Assembly (NCBI GenBank): GCA_003169695.1 | Contig: PNAS01000028.1 | Span: forward strand, 1 to 64,000 | Direction of reading: 5' to 3' | DNA length: 64,000 bases | From: Spartobacteria bacterium | Lineage (GTDB): Bacteria; Verrucomicrobiota; Verrucomicrobiia; Chthoniobacterales; UBA10450 | Shown: positions 26,961-34,723 of the stretch, piece after piece | How the letters are laid out: every line of letters begins with the position of its first letter | How positions within the stretch are numbered: position 1 is the first letter of the stretch | The notes under the pieces: generated by a model | Seen by the model: the letters and a program-made list of their open reading frames with translations, nothing else | Told to the model about the DNA's origin: nothing | Database searches by the model: none | Translations under genes and position numbers: made by a program

Positions 26961-27271
26961 ATGTTCATATGAACAGTTCTGGGCGAATTGGTCAACTCTT
27001 CACAACTTCGCTTATCCGATCTCGTATGTGATTATGGGAAGCGTTGTCCTGGGGGGAAACGCTCCCTAGCCGTGTCTCATTGCCCCCACAATGAGCGTGG
27101 GACACGGCACCCCTATTCCATCAAACGGGCATCGACGTTGACCCTAGATCGATCGCGGCGTGCTCGATCATACGACGATGAGGCGGACCTTTGTTCCGAC
27201 GAATCCTTGGTCAGTTCAAAAACGCACTAAAACGCACTTGACATGTGTTTATACGGCACTAACCTAACTCC
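26961..27271. other. Intergenic region upstream of the SIR2-like unit
   Basis: About 310 bp without a supported gene. It ends with a possible promoter for the two-gene unit downstream. Confidence 0.4.
27238..27265 (+). promoter_or_regulatory. Possible sigma-70 promoter of the SIR2-like unit
   Basis: A perfect -35 box TTGACA at 27238-27243 is followed after 16 bases by TAACCT, a weak -10. The start codon of the first gene lies only about 7 bases beyond the -10, so the transcript would have almost no leader. The -35 is clear, the rest weak. Confidence 0.3.
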
Positions 27272-27814
27272 ATGCTCACTACTGAACTTATCGATGGAAT
27301 GATCGGGACGACGGCCCAAGAAGCCAAAACCGCGCTGGAAAACAGGGATTTTGCTGGCGTGACCGCACTGATGCGGAAGATCAGCGAATACGAAAACGCA
27401 AAGAAGGGCCTCAAGGAAATCGAGGAGCGTTTGCAAGGCCTCCAGGTGTTGCCGACGCCAACCGCGTTTCAGTCGGGGAATGGCAAATTGCGGCAACTGC
27501 CGGTCGAGGTTACCGGCGGAATGTTCCGGGAACACTACCTCTCTTTAACCAAACACGTGAAGCAACGGCGGATCGCGGTCGGCGAAGATCTAACCGTGGA
27601 GACGGACCCGACGGGCGAACGTTTCCGAACAGAGTTGCTGGCGAAGGGAAACAAATTGCAAGAACGCGGAGCGATCCGGCGCTTCTATGCTGAAGCCGGT
27701 GTTCGTGAGGGTGATTTCGTGGTGCTGACGGAGGTTGCCCCAAAGCAGTGGAGACTGACGAAGGCTCCGCCAGGTCAATACCAGAGCCGACGTAGTATCT
27801 TGCAATCCCTCTGA
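27272..27814 (+). CDS. Unknown first gene of a two-gene unit with a SIR2-like protein
   Basis: A 180-residue soluble protein. The N-terminal part (about 15-60) is a charged helical, probably coiled-coil region (SEYENAKKGLKEIEERLQGL). The C-terminal part (about 85-175) is compact with GNKLQERGAIRRFYAEAGV and FVVLTEVAPKQWRL, reminiscent of B3-like or other beta-barrel DNA-binding domains, although I cannot assign it. The stop is 5 bp before the SIR2-like gene. It may be sensor or partner of that protein. Confidence 0.7.
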   Translation: MLTTELIDGMIGTTAQEAKTALENRDFAGVTALMRKISEYENAKKGLKEIEERLQGLQVLPTPTAFQSGNGKLRQLPVEVTGGMFREHYLSLTKHVKQRRIAVGEDLTVETDPTGERFRTELLAKGNKLQERGAIRRFYAEAGVREGDFVVLTEVAPKQWRLTKAPPGQYQSRRSILQSL

Positions 27815-27819
27815 ACCCT

Positions 27820-28857
27820 ATGATCGAGGAACCCACTTGTCTAATCCTAGGCGCAGGGGCAAGCGCTCCATACGGTTTGCCAACCGCGATGAAACTCCGC
27901 GACCTGATCATCCCCACGAGGTCGCCAACAGGGCTAGAGACCGCTGAGGAATTTCCGCTCAAGACTCCACCCCAAGCGTTCTTAGACCTGGGGCATCCAA
28001 CAAAAGAGTGGAACATCTATCTTGAACAAGCCGTTGAGCGCGCCGGTCTCACCGCGAAGCTTGCGGACTTTAGGAACAAGTTCTATCGGGTCGATCAAAC
28101 CATCGATTGGTTCATCCGTGACAATGAGGAAGCGTTTGGCGACATCGCGCGCCTTCACATCGCTGCGGTCCTCTTGAACTGCGAGCAAGATAACCTCTCA
28201 GGTAACTGGTATCGGTCGCTATCACAGCGGCTCTTTTCTGGCGACCCAGAAACCTTGGAAGCCGGAAAGCTGGCGGTGATCAGCTTCAACTACGACCGCT
28301 CACTTGAGAGGTATCTGCTCAACGTGCTGGAAAACCAGTATGGTAAGTCGTGGCCGGTGGCGAAGGAATTGATCAGTCGCATTCACATCGAGCACGTCTA
28401 TGGCCAGCTCGGAACTCTAGATGAGGTTCCATACGGCGATTTTATGAAGGCACAAAACGCCGCAGATGGTATTCGGCTCATCCGCCCGCAGCCTGACCCG
28501 GTGATAAAAGAAAAAATCCAAGGGATGCTCCAAAGGAGCACCTACGTCAACTTTATCGGCTTCGGATTCGACGACGACAATATCAACCTCTTGGGGCCGG
28601 ACAACATCAAGGGAAAGAATAAGCGCCCTCGGTCAACCTCACGCGGTTTGAATCCAATGACGCGACGAAAGGCCACTCAAAGCCTTGGCGTGGGATTCGG
28701 TCCGAAAGGTGAAGCCGACTTAGACGCAGAGCAGTTCTTCGGTGCTAGGGATGTCTTTGGTCCAAAGCGTCCACCAGCTGAACCCCGGCGCCCAGCGCCA
28801 CGGAGACCGCGGCGATCATCTTGGATGGGTGACCTAGGGACTGGTTGGCAAATTTAG
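27820..28857 (+). CDS. SIR2-like domain protein (probable NAD-consuming defence effector)
   Basis: The 345-residue product shows the SIR2-like fold signs: GAGAS (11-15) with PYGLPT for NAD binding, VISFNYDRSLE (about 153-163), HVYGQLGTL and FIGFGFDDDNINLLG (about 246-260). In antiphage systems such domains (Thoeris ThsA, DSR1/2, SIR2-APAZ) deplete NAD on infection. The last 60 residues are Pro/Arg-rich (PRRPAPRRPRR), a basic tail that could bind nucleic acid. It is coupled to the preceding gene and sits next to the PARIS-like pair. Confidence 0.78.
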   Translation: MIEEPTCLILGAGASAPYGLPTAMKLRDLIIPTRSPTGLETAEEFPLKTPPQAFLDLGHPTKEWNIYLEQAVERAGLTAKLADFRNKFYRVDQTIDWFIRDNEEAFGDIARLHIAAVLLNCEQDNLSGNWYRSLSQRLFSGDPETLEAGKLAVISFNYDRSLERYLLNVLENQYGKSWPVAKELISRIHIEHVYGQLGTLDEVPYGDFMKAQNAADGIRLIRPQPDPVIKEKIQGMLQRSTYVNFIGFGFDDDNINLLGPDNIKGKNKRPRSTSRGLNPMTRRKATQSLGVGFGPKGEADLDAEQFFGARDVFGPKRPPAEPRRPAPRRPRRSSWMGDLGTGWQI

Positions 28858-29039
28858 GATTTGGACGCTGATTCCGCGTCCTTATTAAGCCATGCCTCAG
28901 TTGAGAGCGCGAGCACCTTGTCGGCTTTTGCCGCCGTGATCATCCGGCAAAGGATCAGGTCGCCGATGGTCAGCTCGACCCGAACGAACTTCGCAGGATC
29001 ATCGCCTTGCGCACGGACTGGTTTTTTGAGCGGTTCCAA
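28854..29039 (-). CDS. Possible small protein at the end of a diverged repeat
   Basis: The frame encodes about 61 residues from a TTG (PLKKPVRAQGDDPAKFVRVE, then LTIGDLILCRMITAAKADKV). It is open further upstream without another start, through WHDYFAKRR. It overlaps the SIR2-like stop by four bases on the other strand. It could be a decayed gene; composition is protein-like. Confidence 0.35.
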   Translation of the reverse strand: MEPLKKPVRAQGDDPAKFVRVELTIGDLILCRMITAAKADKVLALSTEAWLNKDAESASKS

Positions 29040-29042
29040 TTT

Positions 29043-29244
29043 GGGGCGGCGCTTTGCGAAGTAATCATGCCAGCTGAGTTTTATAAGGTGGGACAGTCTC
29101 GGTCTTGAAACATTTGCGCGCGATTGCGCAGCTTGGCTAGGTTTATCGGGAGATGACGCGAGGCATCATTCGCAGTTCACTCTATTTCGCGACATTTGAG
29201 GGCACATGTTCGGTCCTAGCTCACGTGAGGCTCTCCATTTTGCC
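29043..29244. repeat. Diverged ~200-bp direct repeat, copy 2
   Basis: Counterpart of 23677-23900. The shared blocks occur in the same order, with small deletions relative to the first copy. Confidence 0.6.
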
Positions 29245-29394
29245 AAGAGTAGAATTGCCAGACCGGAACTGGTTGCGCCGAATCATCAGAGCCACAGTTG
29301 AGTTTGAATGTGAAACCGGGAGGTTTACTTCCACCACCAAGGTTCCCAGTAAAAGATAGGCAGGGAGTTGAGTTGCGCTTCGTTGATTGCCGGT

Positions 29395-30063
29395 CTAAAG
29401 CTTATGCGCGACGCCGTAGTGAAGGGACCCGGTATTCATAATCACAACTTCAACTGATGGCGCGAGTTTCATGGACTGAATGAGCTGGCGGAGGCGGGGT
29501 AGGCGCCGCTCTATGACAGGTTCAAGTTCGCTTAGACGATCTTCGACGAGAATAACCGTGTGATCACAAAGAGGTGAGTAATGTTGTGCAGCATCGAGCT
29601 TCGTACCAAGCAGTGACTCAGCCCTGGCGTAGTAGTCGTTATCCAAGTCGGCTACGGTCTCGAAGTGTGGATTCACATCGGAGTCATCGGGAAGGGTGTA
29701 CTCCGTAAGGGCAGCATGAAAAGCAGCATCGGGTCTTTTGTTTCGCAAGGTTGATGTGTACGCTCCAGGCAGACGGTCTGTTTTGTCATATACGGCCTTC
29801 TGTGGCAGGACTAAAGAGGTTATCTCGACAGCGATGGTTGCGCCGGCGATCACAAGAAAATCCGGGGGATTGGAGCCTCGTCTAATCTTGGGAACGTCGT
29901 TTCCCGGCAAAAGTCGCCTAAAATCGTCTGTCAGAAACCAAGCAATGAGAATACAAGCCTCGCGGCGATCCTGTATGTCATCAAATTGCGTGATGAATTG
30001 TTGAATTTGAACGCTATCGCGAAGATCGGGCAGCGGCACTGCGGCGTCTGTTTTCTGGGGCAC
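29395..30063 (-). CDS. Hypothetical protein with PD-(D/E)xK-like core
   Basis: A 222-residue protein from a GTG start. The segment PPDFLVIAGATIAVEIT (66-82) has the spacing of a PD...ExK nuclease core, but the lysine position is threonine. The C-terminal part has SPLCDHTVILVEDRL and a beta-strand VEVVIMNTGS. A nuclease-like fold is inferred; catalysis is uncertain. It lies in the defence region and diverges from the gene at 30210. Confidence 0.55.
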   Translation of the reverse strand: MPQKTDAAVPLPDLRDSVQIQQFITQFDDIQDRREACILIAWFLTDDFRRLLPGNDVPKIRRGSNPPDFLVIAGATIAVEITSLVLPQKAVYDKTDRLPGAYTSTLRNKRPDAAFHAALTEYTLPDDSDVNPHFETVADLDNDYYARAESLLGTKLDAAQHYSPLCDHTVILVEDRLSELEPVIERRLPRLRQLIQSMKLAPSVEVVIMNTGSLHYGVAHKL

Positions 30064-30209
30064 GCATCACGCTTACGTCAACTGAAAGGAAAGCAACTGG
30101 CTGCAATGAAGAACAGTTCCTCCTAGAGTTTTTGGTTACACTCTTTTTGAGTAATGCCAAAAAGGTGTTGTTTGTGATAGAAAACGATTAACACTGCGAA
30201 AGACACCAC

Positions 30210-30929
30210 ATGAAAATGCGCGTTCGTATGGCACTTTGCATCACCCTATCGCTTGTGTGTAATGTACGAGCGGCCGAAGACATTGCCCTTGTTCGAGTAG
30301 GCGACATATCCGTTCGGATTCCCGCACCAGAAGGATTTTTCCGATATGACGGAAAGCAACCCAAGTCGGACATCGTTACGAAGCTTGTGGGAGAGAAGCA
30401 CCTTCTAGCGGCATATTCTTCAGAAGATGACCTGGCAAAAGTGTTGAGCGGTCGGTCACCAAGACTGGAACGGCATTTTATCGCAGAAACTGATCCCAAA
30501 CTAGAGACAGTGATGTTTAATGCTGAATTGTTTGGCCTCATGAAGCAGCGATTTCGAGAACAGTTTTCAGGGAACGTAGAGAAATATCGGGAGACAATCG
30601 AAGAAGTGGAGAGGAGGGGATCATCTGTCGTCAGAATGTCGCCAAGATTTACTGAACTGAAAATTGGAGAGATGATTCCGCTCGGAGTGTTCGAGGAAAC
30701 CAAGGACTCCATTTGTTTCTCGGCGTTAGTCAGAACCGAGATCACACCGTCCAACGGCAAGGAGAAGTTAAAAAGCGTCGCAGTGTCGGCGGTGTCTCTG
30801 ACAAAAGTGCGTGAGCATTTGGTATCCTTGGGATGTGGTGCGATGTATCACGATAAGGCAGATATTGAATGGGCACGGCGCAACGTACAGCTCTGGAGAG
30901 ACAAGGTATTAGGCGCAAACACCCTGTAA
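30210..30929 (+). CDS. Hypothetical secreted protein, 239 residues
   Basis: It has an N-terminal signal peptide (MALCITLSLVCNVRA, cleavage near 22), then a soluble domain beginning VGDISVRIPAPEGFFRYDG, a pattern seen in exported proteins of unknown function. No catalytic motif is visible. It is likely periplasmic or extracellular. It stands apart from the cytoplasmic defence-type genes around it. Confidence 0.65.
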   Translation: MKMRVRMALCITLSLVCNVRAAEDIALVRVGDISVRIPAPEGFFRYDGKQPKSDIVTKLVGEKHLLAAYSSEDDLAKVLSGRSPRLERHFIAETDPKLETVMFNAELFGLMKQRFREQFSGNVEKYRETIEEVERRGSSVVRMSPRFTELKIGEMIPLGVFEETKDSICFSALVRTEITPSNGKEKLKSVAVSAVSLTKVREHLVSLGCGAMYHDKADIEWARRNVQLWRDKVLGANTL

Positions 30930-30986
30930 CAGCCGTGTTCGTAGTTGTCGCCAGACCGCAGGTCGCTTTAACCTTACGGGAAAATC

Positions 30987-31847
30987 ATGCATTCGGCAGT
31001 TTTATTAGGTAATCGATTCCCACGCTTCGGCGATTGGGTAAACAAAGGACGACCAGATGAACGAGAGGCGCTAGCGGAGTTCTTGCTTCGCGCCACGTCG
31101 GCTGTGTTGGCACTGCAAGAGATGCTTTTTCGTGAGCAACGCTGCATCCAACAATTTCGAGACTTTAAGGAGCAACTAACACTAAGAAGAGAGCGGATCA
31201 TCTTCTCGTCTCTGGACCTCCTTCAGCTCTTCCATCAATTCACGCCATTCATGTCGGCAGTTCGTGTGTCGCAGAATATGCTGTTGCGGATGATCGCGCG
31301 GCGCCTCCAACTAGGAACGAGTGTTCCGAATAGTTTGCGCGCAGCGGTGGCGAAGCTTCACACGTACAAGTTGCCCGCGAGAATTGTCGAACTAATTTCG
31401 CAGTATTGGCTGTCAGGCGGGATCCGTCTCAAAGATTATCGGGATGTTGACTTACACCATTTTGCGTTATCGAAACGCTGCTTTCTCGAATGGCGACCTC
31501 CCGAGAAGGTAATCGTGCTTTTGCCTGATAACCCAGAGGTGAAAGCTGAGGACAAGCTTACCTTCGAGCGTGACATTGATGGGATCCGTTACTTTCGTTC
31601 GGTCTTCGATTCTTTCCGGGAGCTAATCGACAATGTCTGCGCTGAACTTGGATTTATCACCGCGCCGATACAAGAAGAACTGGCCATGAGGCATTTTGGC
31701 GACTTGGATGACGGCGTGAAGCAAACGATAGCGCTCTGGATGAATGACGCGAATTCAGCAACTGCTTTAGAAATAGGACAAGAAACGGACCGTCGTCTGT
31801 ACTTTGTGAATCGAGTGAGGCAAAGCGACGTTGCATCGTCAAAGTAA
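30987..31847 (+). CDS. Hypothetical protein with HEPN-like RX4H motif
   Basis: A 286-residue, strongly helical protein. The segment LKDYRDVDLHHF (about 148-159) contains R-D-x3-H, the RX4-6H signature of HEPN RNases, placed between long helices as in HEPN proteins. HEPN effectors are common in abortive infection and toxin modules. The fold call is inference from one motif and helix content. It ends 56 bp before the right-hand 66-bp repeat. Confidence 0.6.
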   Translation: MHSAVLLGNRFPRFGDWVNKGRPDEREALAEFLLRATSAVLALQEMLFREQRCIQQFRDFKEQLTLRRERIIFSSLDLLQLFHQFTPFMSAVRVSQNMLLRMIARRLQLGTSVPNSLRAAVAKLHTYKLPARIVELISQYWLSGGIRLKDYRDVDLHHFALSKRCFLEWRPPEKVIVLLPDNPEVKAEDKLTFERDIDGIRYFRSVFDSFRELIDNVCAELGFITAPIQEELAMRHFGDLDDGVKQTIALWMNDANSATALEIGQETDRRLYFVNRVRQSDVASSK

Positions 31848-31903
31848 TATGAGCACGCGCCAGGCTGCCGCGTTGGCGTGTGCGCGAGAGTTTGATGGTA
31901 TTT

Positions 31904-31969
31904 GTGTCACCCGGGCATCGAAAATCAGCGCATTCGCGATTACTGCTGATGAAACGGAAGTAGTAACAA
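31904..31969 (+). repeat. 66-bp direct repeat, copy 2
   Basis: Matches 26472-26537 in the same orientation with about four differences. It may mark the right boundary of an inserted segment. Confidence 0.85.
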
Positions 31970-32128
31970 GTGGTTGATTCCTACTGTTTTGCTGACAACG
32001 GACGATTGGTGCGAACTGCAGCAGAAGCAAGGAAATCGTGCAGGGTGGCGAGTAGGAATTCCGCTACACCACTTTTGACTGGAAGTGCATGAGCTCGCGA
32101 CACACACTTCGCTTTCCTTTTGAATGAA

Positions 32129-33031
32129 ATGGTCACTCGCCAGCCAATGAAGTGGAAAAAGAAACTAAAGGCAGACGAGATGCTGCTCGTCGCCAAGCTG
32201 GATTGGAACTTCGACAACGTGCCAGATGATGAACTGCTAGCTTGTTGCTATTGGGAGTATGCCCGCGAGTCCGCACGGATTCGGGCATTTTGTAGCCCAA
32301 CAGATTCGGACTTTTTTCCAGCGCCGGAAATGTATTTGGAAATAAGGAGGCCGGACGGAAGCGCTTTTATGAAGGCCCGCCGCTCCTTGATCAATCCGGC
32401 CCGTATGCGCTTCGCGGAGAACTTGCGGACATACGCTTTGCCCGTGAGGTTGACGCTTCAAAGAGTCCGGACAACTTCCGATCCTCTGGAGAAAGCGTGG
32501 TTAAAGCTGTCACCGTCACTTCGACTGGAGGTCGTTCAGGAACTGCAGCCGTACTTCGCGGAAAAACCCGCGCTGACCTATCTGCCATTCAATCGCTGCT
32601 CTGATATGCGGGATATTGGATTGGCTGGCGAGAATTATCGGTGTGCGAAATTGAATATGGAAACGGGAATTGAATGGTTCAGGGCGGAAATCGACTGGGG
32701 CGACTTTACCGACAAGCAGATTGTTGCGGCGTTCCGTACATGGGTGAGTGAAAACCGTCCGCAAGGCCTGGGACGCGGAAATGAAAAGGGCAAACGTAAG
32801 AGGAAGGGGTTGCTTTCTCAATTGGCATGGCTTGGCATGATGCGCCTAATGAATGCCTATCCGTACACTAGCATGGCGACCTGTTGTTCTGAGGCCGCGA
32901 TTTTCTATGGAAAAACCAACTGGCCGCGCGCTCGGAAAAAGGCCGGCAGGATTTTCCGCGAATTGTTTTTCTTCCTGCCGAAATCCGACAAACCAATCCA
33001 TTGGGGCACGGCGGGTGGACGCGGACGCTAA
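32129..33031 (+). CDS. Conserved hypothetical protein, 300 residues
   Basis: Start taken as ATG 32129; a TTG three codons earlier is possible. The product is soluble and charged with KADEMLLVAKLDWNFDNVPDDELL near the N-terminus and a basic segment GNEKGKRKRKG near 220. No domain is recognised. It is followed by a KTSC gene and a gene of a phage-like family, so it could belong to a degraded prophage or satellite module. Confidence 0.6.
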   Translation: MVTRQPMKWKKKLKADEMLLVAKLDWNFDNVPDDELLACCYWEYARESARIRAFCSPTDSDFFPAPEMYLEIRRPDGSAFMKARRSLINPARMRFAENLRTYALPVRLTLQRVRTTSDPLEKAWLKLSPSLRLEVVQELQPYFAEKPALTYLPFNRCSDMRDIGLAGENYRCAKLNMETGIEWFRAEIDWGDFTDKQIVAAFRTWVSENRPQGLGRGNEKGKRKRKGLLSQLAWLGMMRLMNAYPYTSMATCCSEAAIFYGKTNWPRARKKAGRIFRELFFFLPKSDKPIHWGTAGGRGR

Positions 33032-33099
33032 CTGGTCAGGAAATCTCCGCGGATTTTCAGACCATTTCATCGTGGTTTCCAAGTCGCAAATGTGTAGGC

Positions 33100-33288
33100 A
33101 TGCCTGCACTCAACTCCAGCGCGATTGCGTGGATTGATTACGATCCCGTCAACCGCATGCTTTCAATCACCTTCCATTCCGGCCGCACCTACACTCTCCA
33201 CGGCGTACCGGAGCGCCATTACCTCGGCTTGCTCAACGCGTCATCCGCTGGCTGGTATTTCAACAGCTATCTGCGAGGGCACTACTGA
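33100..33288 (+). CDS. KTSC-domain small protein
   Basis: The ATG at 33100 gives 62 residues: MPALNSSAIAWIDYDP, SITFHSGRTYTLHGVP and a C-terminal SAGWYFNSYLRGHY. This is the KTSC domain pattern (here NSSA in place of KTSC at the first turn), found in small proteins linked to phage and RNA-related contexts. Its stop is one base before the next start, so the two genes are translationally coupled. Confidence 0.75.
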   Translation: MPALNSSAIAWIDYDPVNRMLSITFHSGRTYTLHGVPERHYLGLLNASSAGWYFNSYLRGHY

Positions 33289-33289
33289 C

Positions 33290-34063
33290 ATGACGCGCAC
33301 CGGCAAGATTGCCCGCCTACCCTATTCGATTCGCGACCTCCTGAACCGCCGGCTGCACAACGGCGAGCAGGGCGTGAAGCTCATGAAGTGGTTAAATGAA
33401 ATTCCGAAAGTGCAGGAGGTTCTCGCAGAGGAATTCGGCGGACGGCCGATCAGTGAGCAAAACCTGAGCGAGTGGAAACAAGGCGGTTTCGAGGACTGGC
33501 TCCGCCACCAAGAAACGCGGGCGTGGGTTCGCACGCTCGCCGACGAATCGGCGGACCTCGAGGAGGAAGCGGGCGATCTCTCAGTGGCCGATTGGCTCTC
33601 CGCGCCGCTGGCTGTGGCGCTGGGCCGCTGGATTCACGACGTCGCGGCAGGAGCGAAAAACGATCCCATGCAGCGCGGTGCATTGCTGGCGGTTGCGCGA
33701 GAAGTGACCGAACTCCGTCGGTGCGATCACGGAGCCGAGCGGTTACGGATCGACCGCGAACGATGGGAGGCCGAACAACAGGAAACGAGCAATAAGGAAC
33801 TGGAAAAACTCTGGGGGCAGATCGAGGCGGCGGAAGCTTACGTGCGGTTTCTCATGGCCGAAACCAAACGTCAGCACAAGGCGAAGGTCGCGGCTGGAAC
33901 GCTCTCGCCTGACGAGGAGGCGCAGTTCCAGGCGATCCTTGCGAAATTCGTCGAGTGGGAACATTCGCGCCAAGCGCTTACTCCACGCTTCGCGCCATTT
34001 GCGCATCAAAACGGATCAAACTCAATCCAACCAAATCAAACCAATGCTAACACAACACGATAA
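33290..34063 (+). CDS. Phage-like helical protein (DUF3486-type pattern)
   Basis: From ATG 33290 the product has 257 residues. The N-terminal part (ARLPYSIRDLLNRRL, WLNEIPKV, ISEQNLSEWKQGGFEDWL) has the layout of Mu gp27/DUF3486-like small proteins with a helix-turn-helix. The rest is charged helix (about 150-215), probably a coiled coil. Similar proteins are frequent in Verrucomicrobia. The start is one base after the KTSC stop. Confidence 0.7.
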   Translation: MTRTGKIARLPYSIRDLLNRRLHNGEQGVKLMKWLNEIPKVQEVLAEEFGGRPISEQNLSEWKQGGFEDWLRHQETRAWVRTLADESADLEEEAGDLSVADWLSAPLAVALGRWIHDVAAGAKNDPMQRGALLAVAREVTELRRCDHGAERLRIDRERWEAEQQETSNKELEKLWGQIEAAEAYVRFLMAETKRQHKAKVAAGTLSPDEEAQFQAILAKFVEWEHSRQALTPRFAPFAHQNGSNSIQPNQTNANTTR

Positions 34064-34152
34064 CTCTGGTGGACGCGCGATTCTGGGATTTCTGTCGCGC
34101 TTCAAAGCGATTGCATGATGGGCGTGAGAGTGGTTATTCTAGAACTCAGTTT

Positions 34153-34272
34153 ATGGGAGATGACGTTTGGGCGTGGATATTAGCGGCACTCGCTCTATTA
34201 ATGTTTTTGCTTGGATTGGATAAACGGCACGGTCGAGAACCGCGAAAGAAGGACAGACCCACCGATTGGTGA
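34153..34272 (+). CDS. Small single-pass membrane protein, 39 residues
   Basis: From ATG 34153: one membrane helix (VWAWILAALALLMFLLGLD) followed by a very basic tail (KRHGREPRKKDRP). Short, so the call is tentative; the frame continues upstream to 34069 without a good start. Confidence 0.4.
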   Translation: MGDDVWAWILAALALLMFLLGLDKRHGREPRKKDRPTDW

Positions 34273-34404
34273 GTTCACAATCCCAATCGACGGTTTGTAT
34301 GCTTAAGCTCAGATGTCTTATCTATCTTTGGAACGCAGCAACGTTTTTTCTTGTTCGTCAAACCGTTGACCGATACGATCGCCAAATTATTCGGCCTGCA
34401 CCTC

Positions 34405-34411
34405 GTTAGGC
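34405..34411 (+). other. attC-like R' box GTTAGGC
   Basis: CACCTCGTTAGGC has the consensus GTTRRRY of the integron attC R' core and sits 17 bp before the start of a small gene. GCCTAAC, its exact complement, occurs at 34695-34701 at the end of that gene, as expected for a gene cassette. Confidence 0.5.
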
Positions 34412-34428
34412 CAAAACTACATTACCAC

Positions 34429-34701
34429 ATGAAAGAACTCAAAGAATGCGATTATTTTAAGACTTGGTTGCTGTTTTTTCTCATCGCAACAGTCGGCGGC
34501 GGAATTGTGGGTGGCATTATCGGCGCCTTTCTCGGCGGCGGACTCGGTGTTGCGGGCTTTTCCATGTCTCAGGTAAAGATCGTCTGCGGAATTGCCGGAT
34601 TGATTGTCGGCATACCAATCTCATATCTCACATTCCGATTTGTTATATCGAAGTGTTTACTGCCGAAATTAAACGATGATGATATTCCCTTACCGGCCTA
34701 A
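34429..34701 (+). CDS. Small membrane protein, possible integron cassette gene
   Basis: From ATG 34429 the product has 90 residues with two membrane segments, the first glycine-rich (GGGIVGGIIGAFLGGGLGV), the second IPISYLTFRFVI. A longer form from TTG 34351 is open but less likely. Its stop TAA lies inside GCCTAAC (34695-34701), the way cassette genes often end in the R'' core. Function unknown. Confidence 0.6.
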   Translation: MKELKECDYFKTWLLFFLIATVGGGIVGGIIGAFLGGGLGVAGFSMSQVKIVCGIAGLIVGIPISYLTFRFVISKCLLPKLNDDDIPLPA

Positions 34702-34723
34702 CACCGGTCTACTCGATAGGGGT

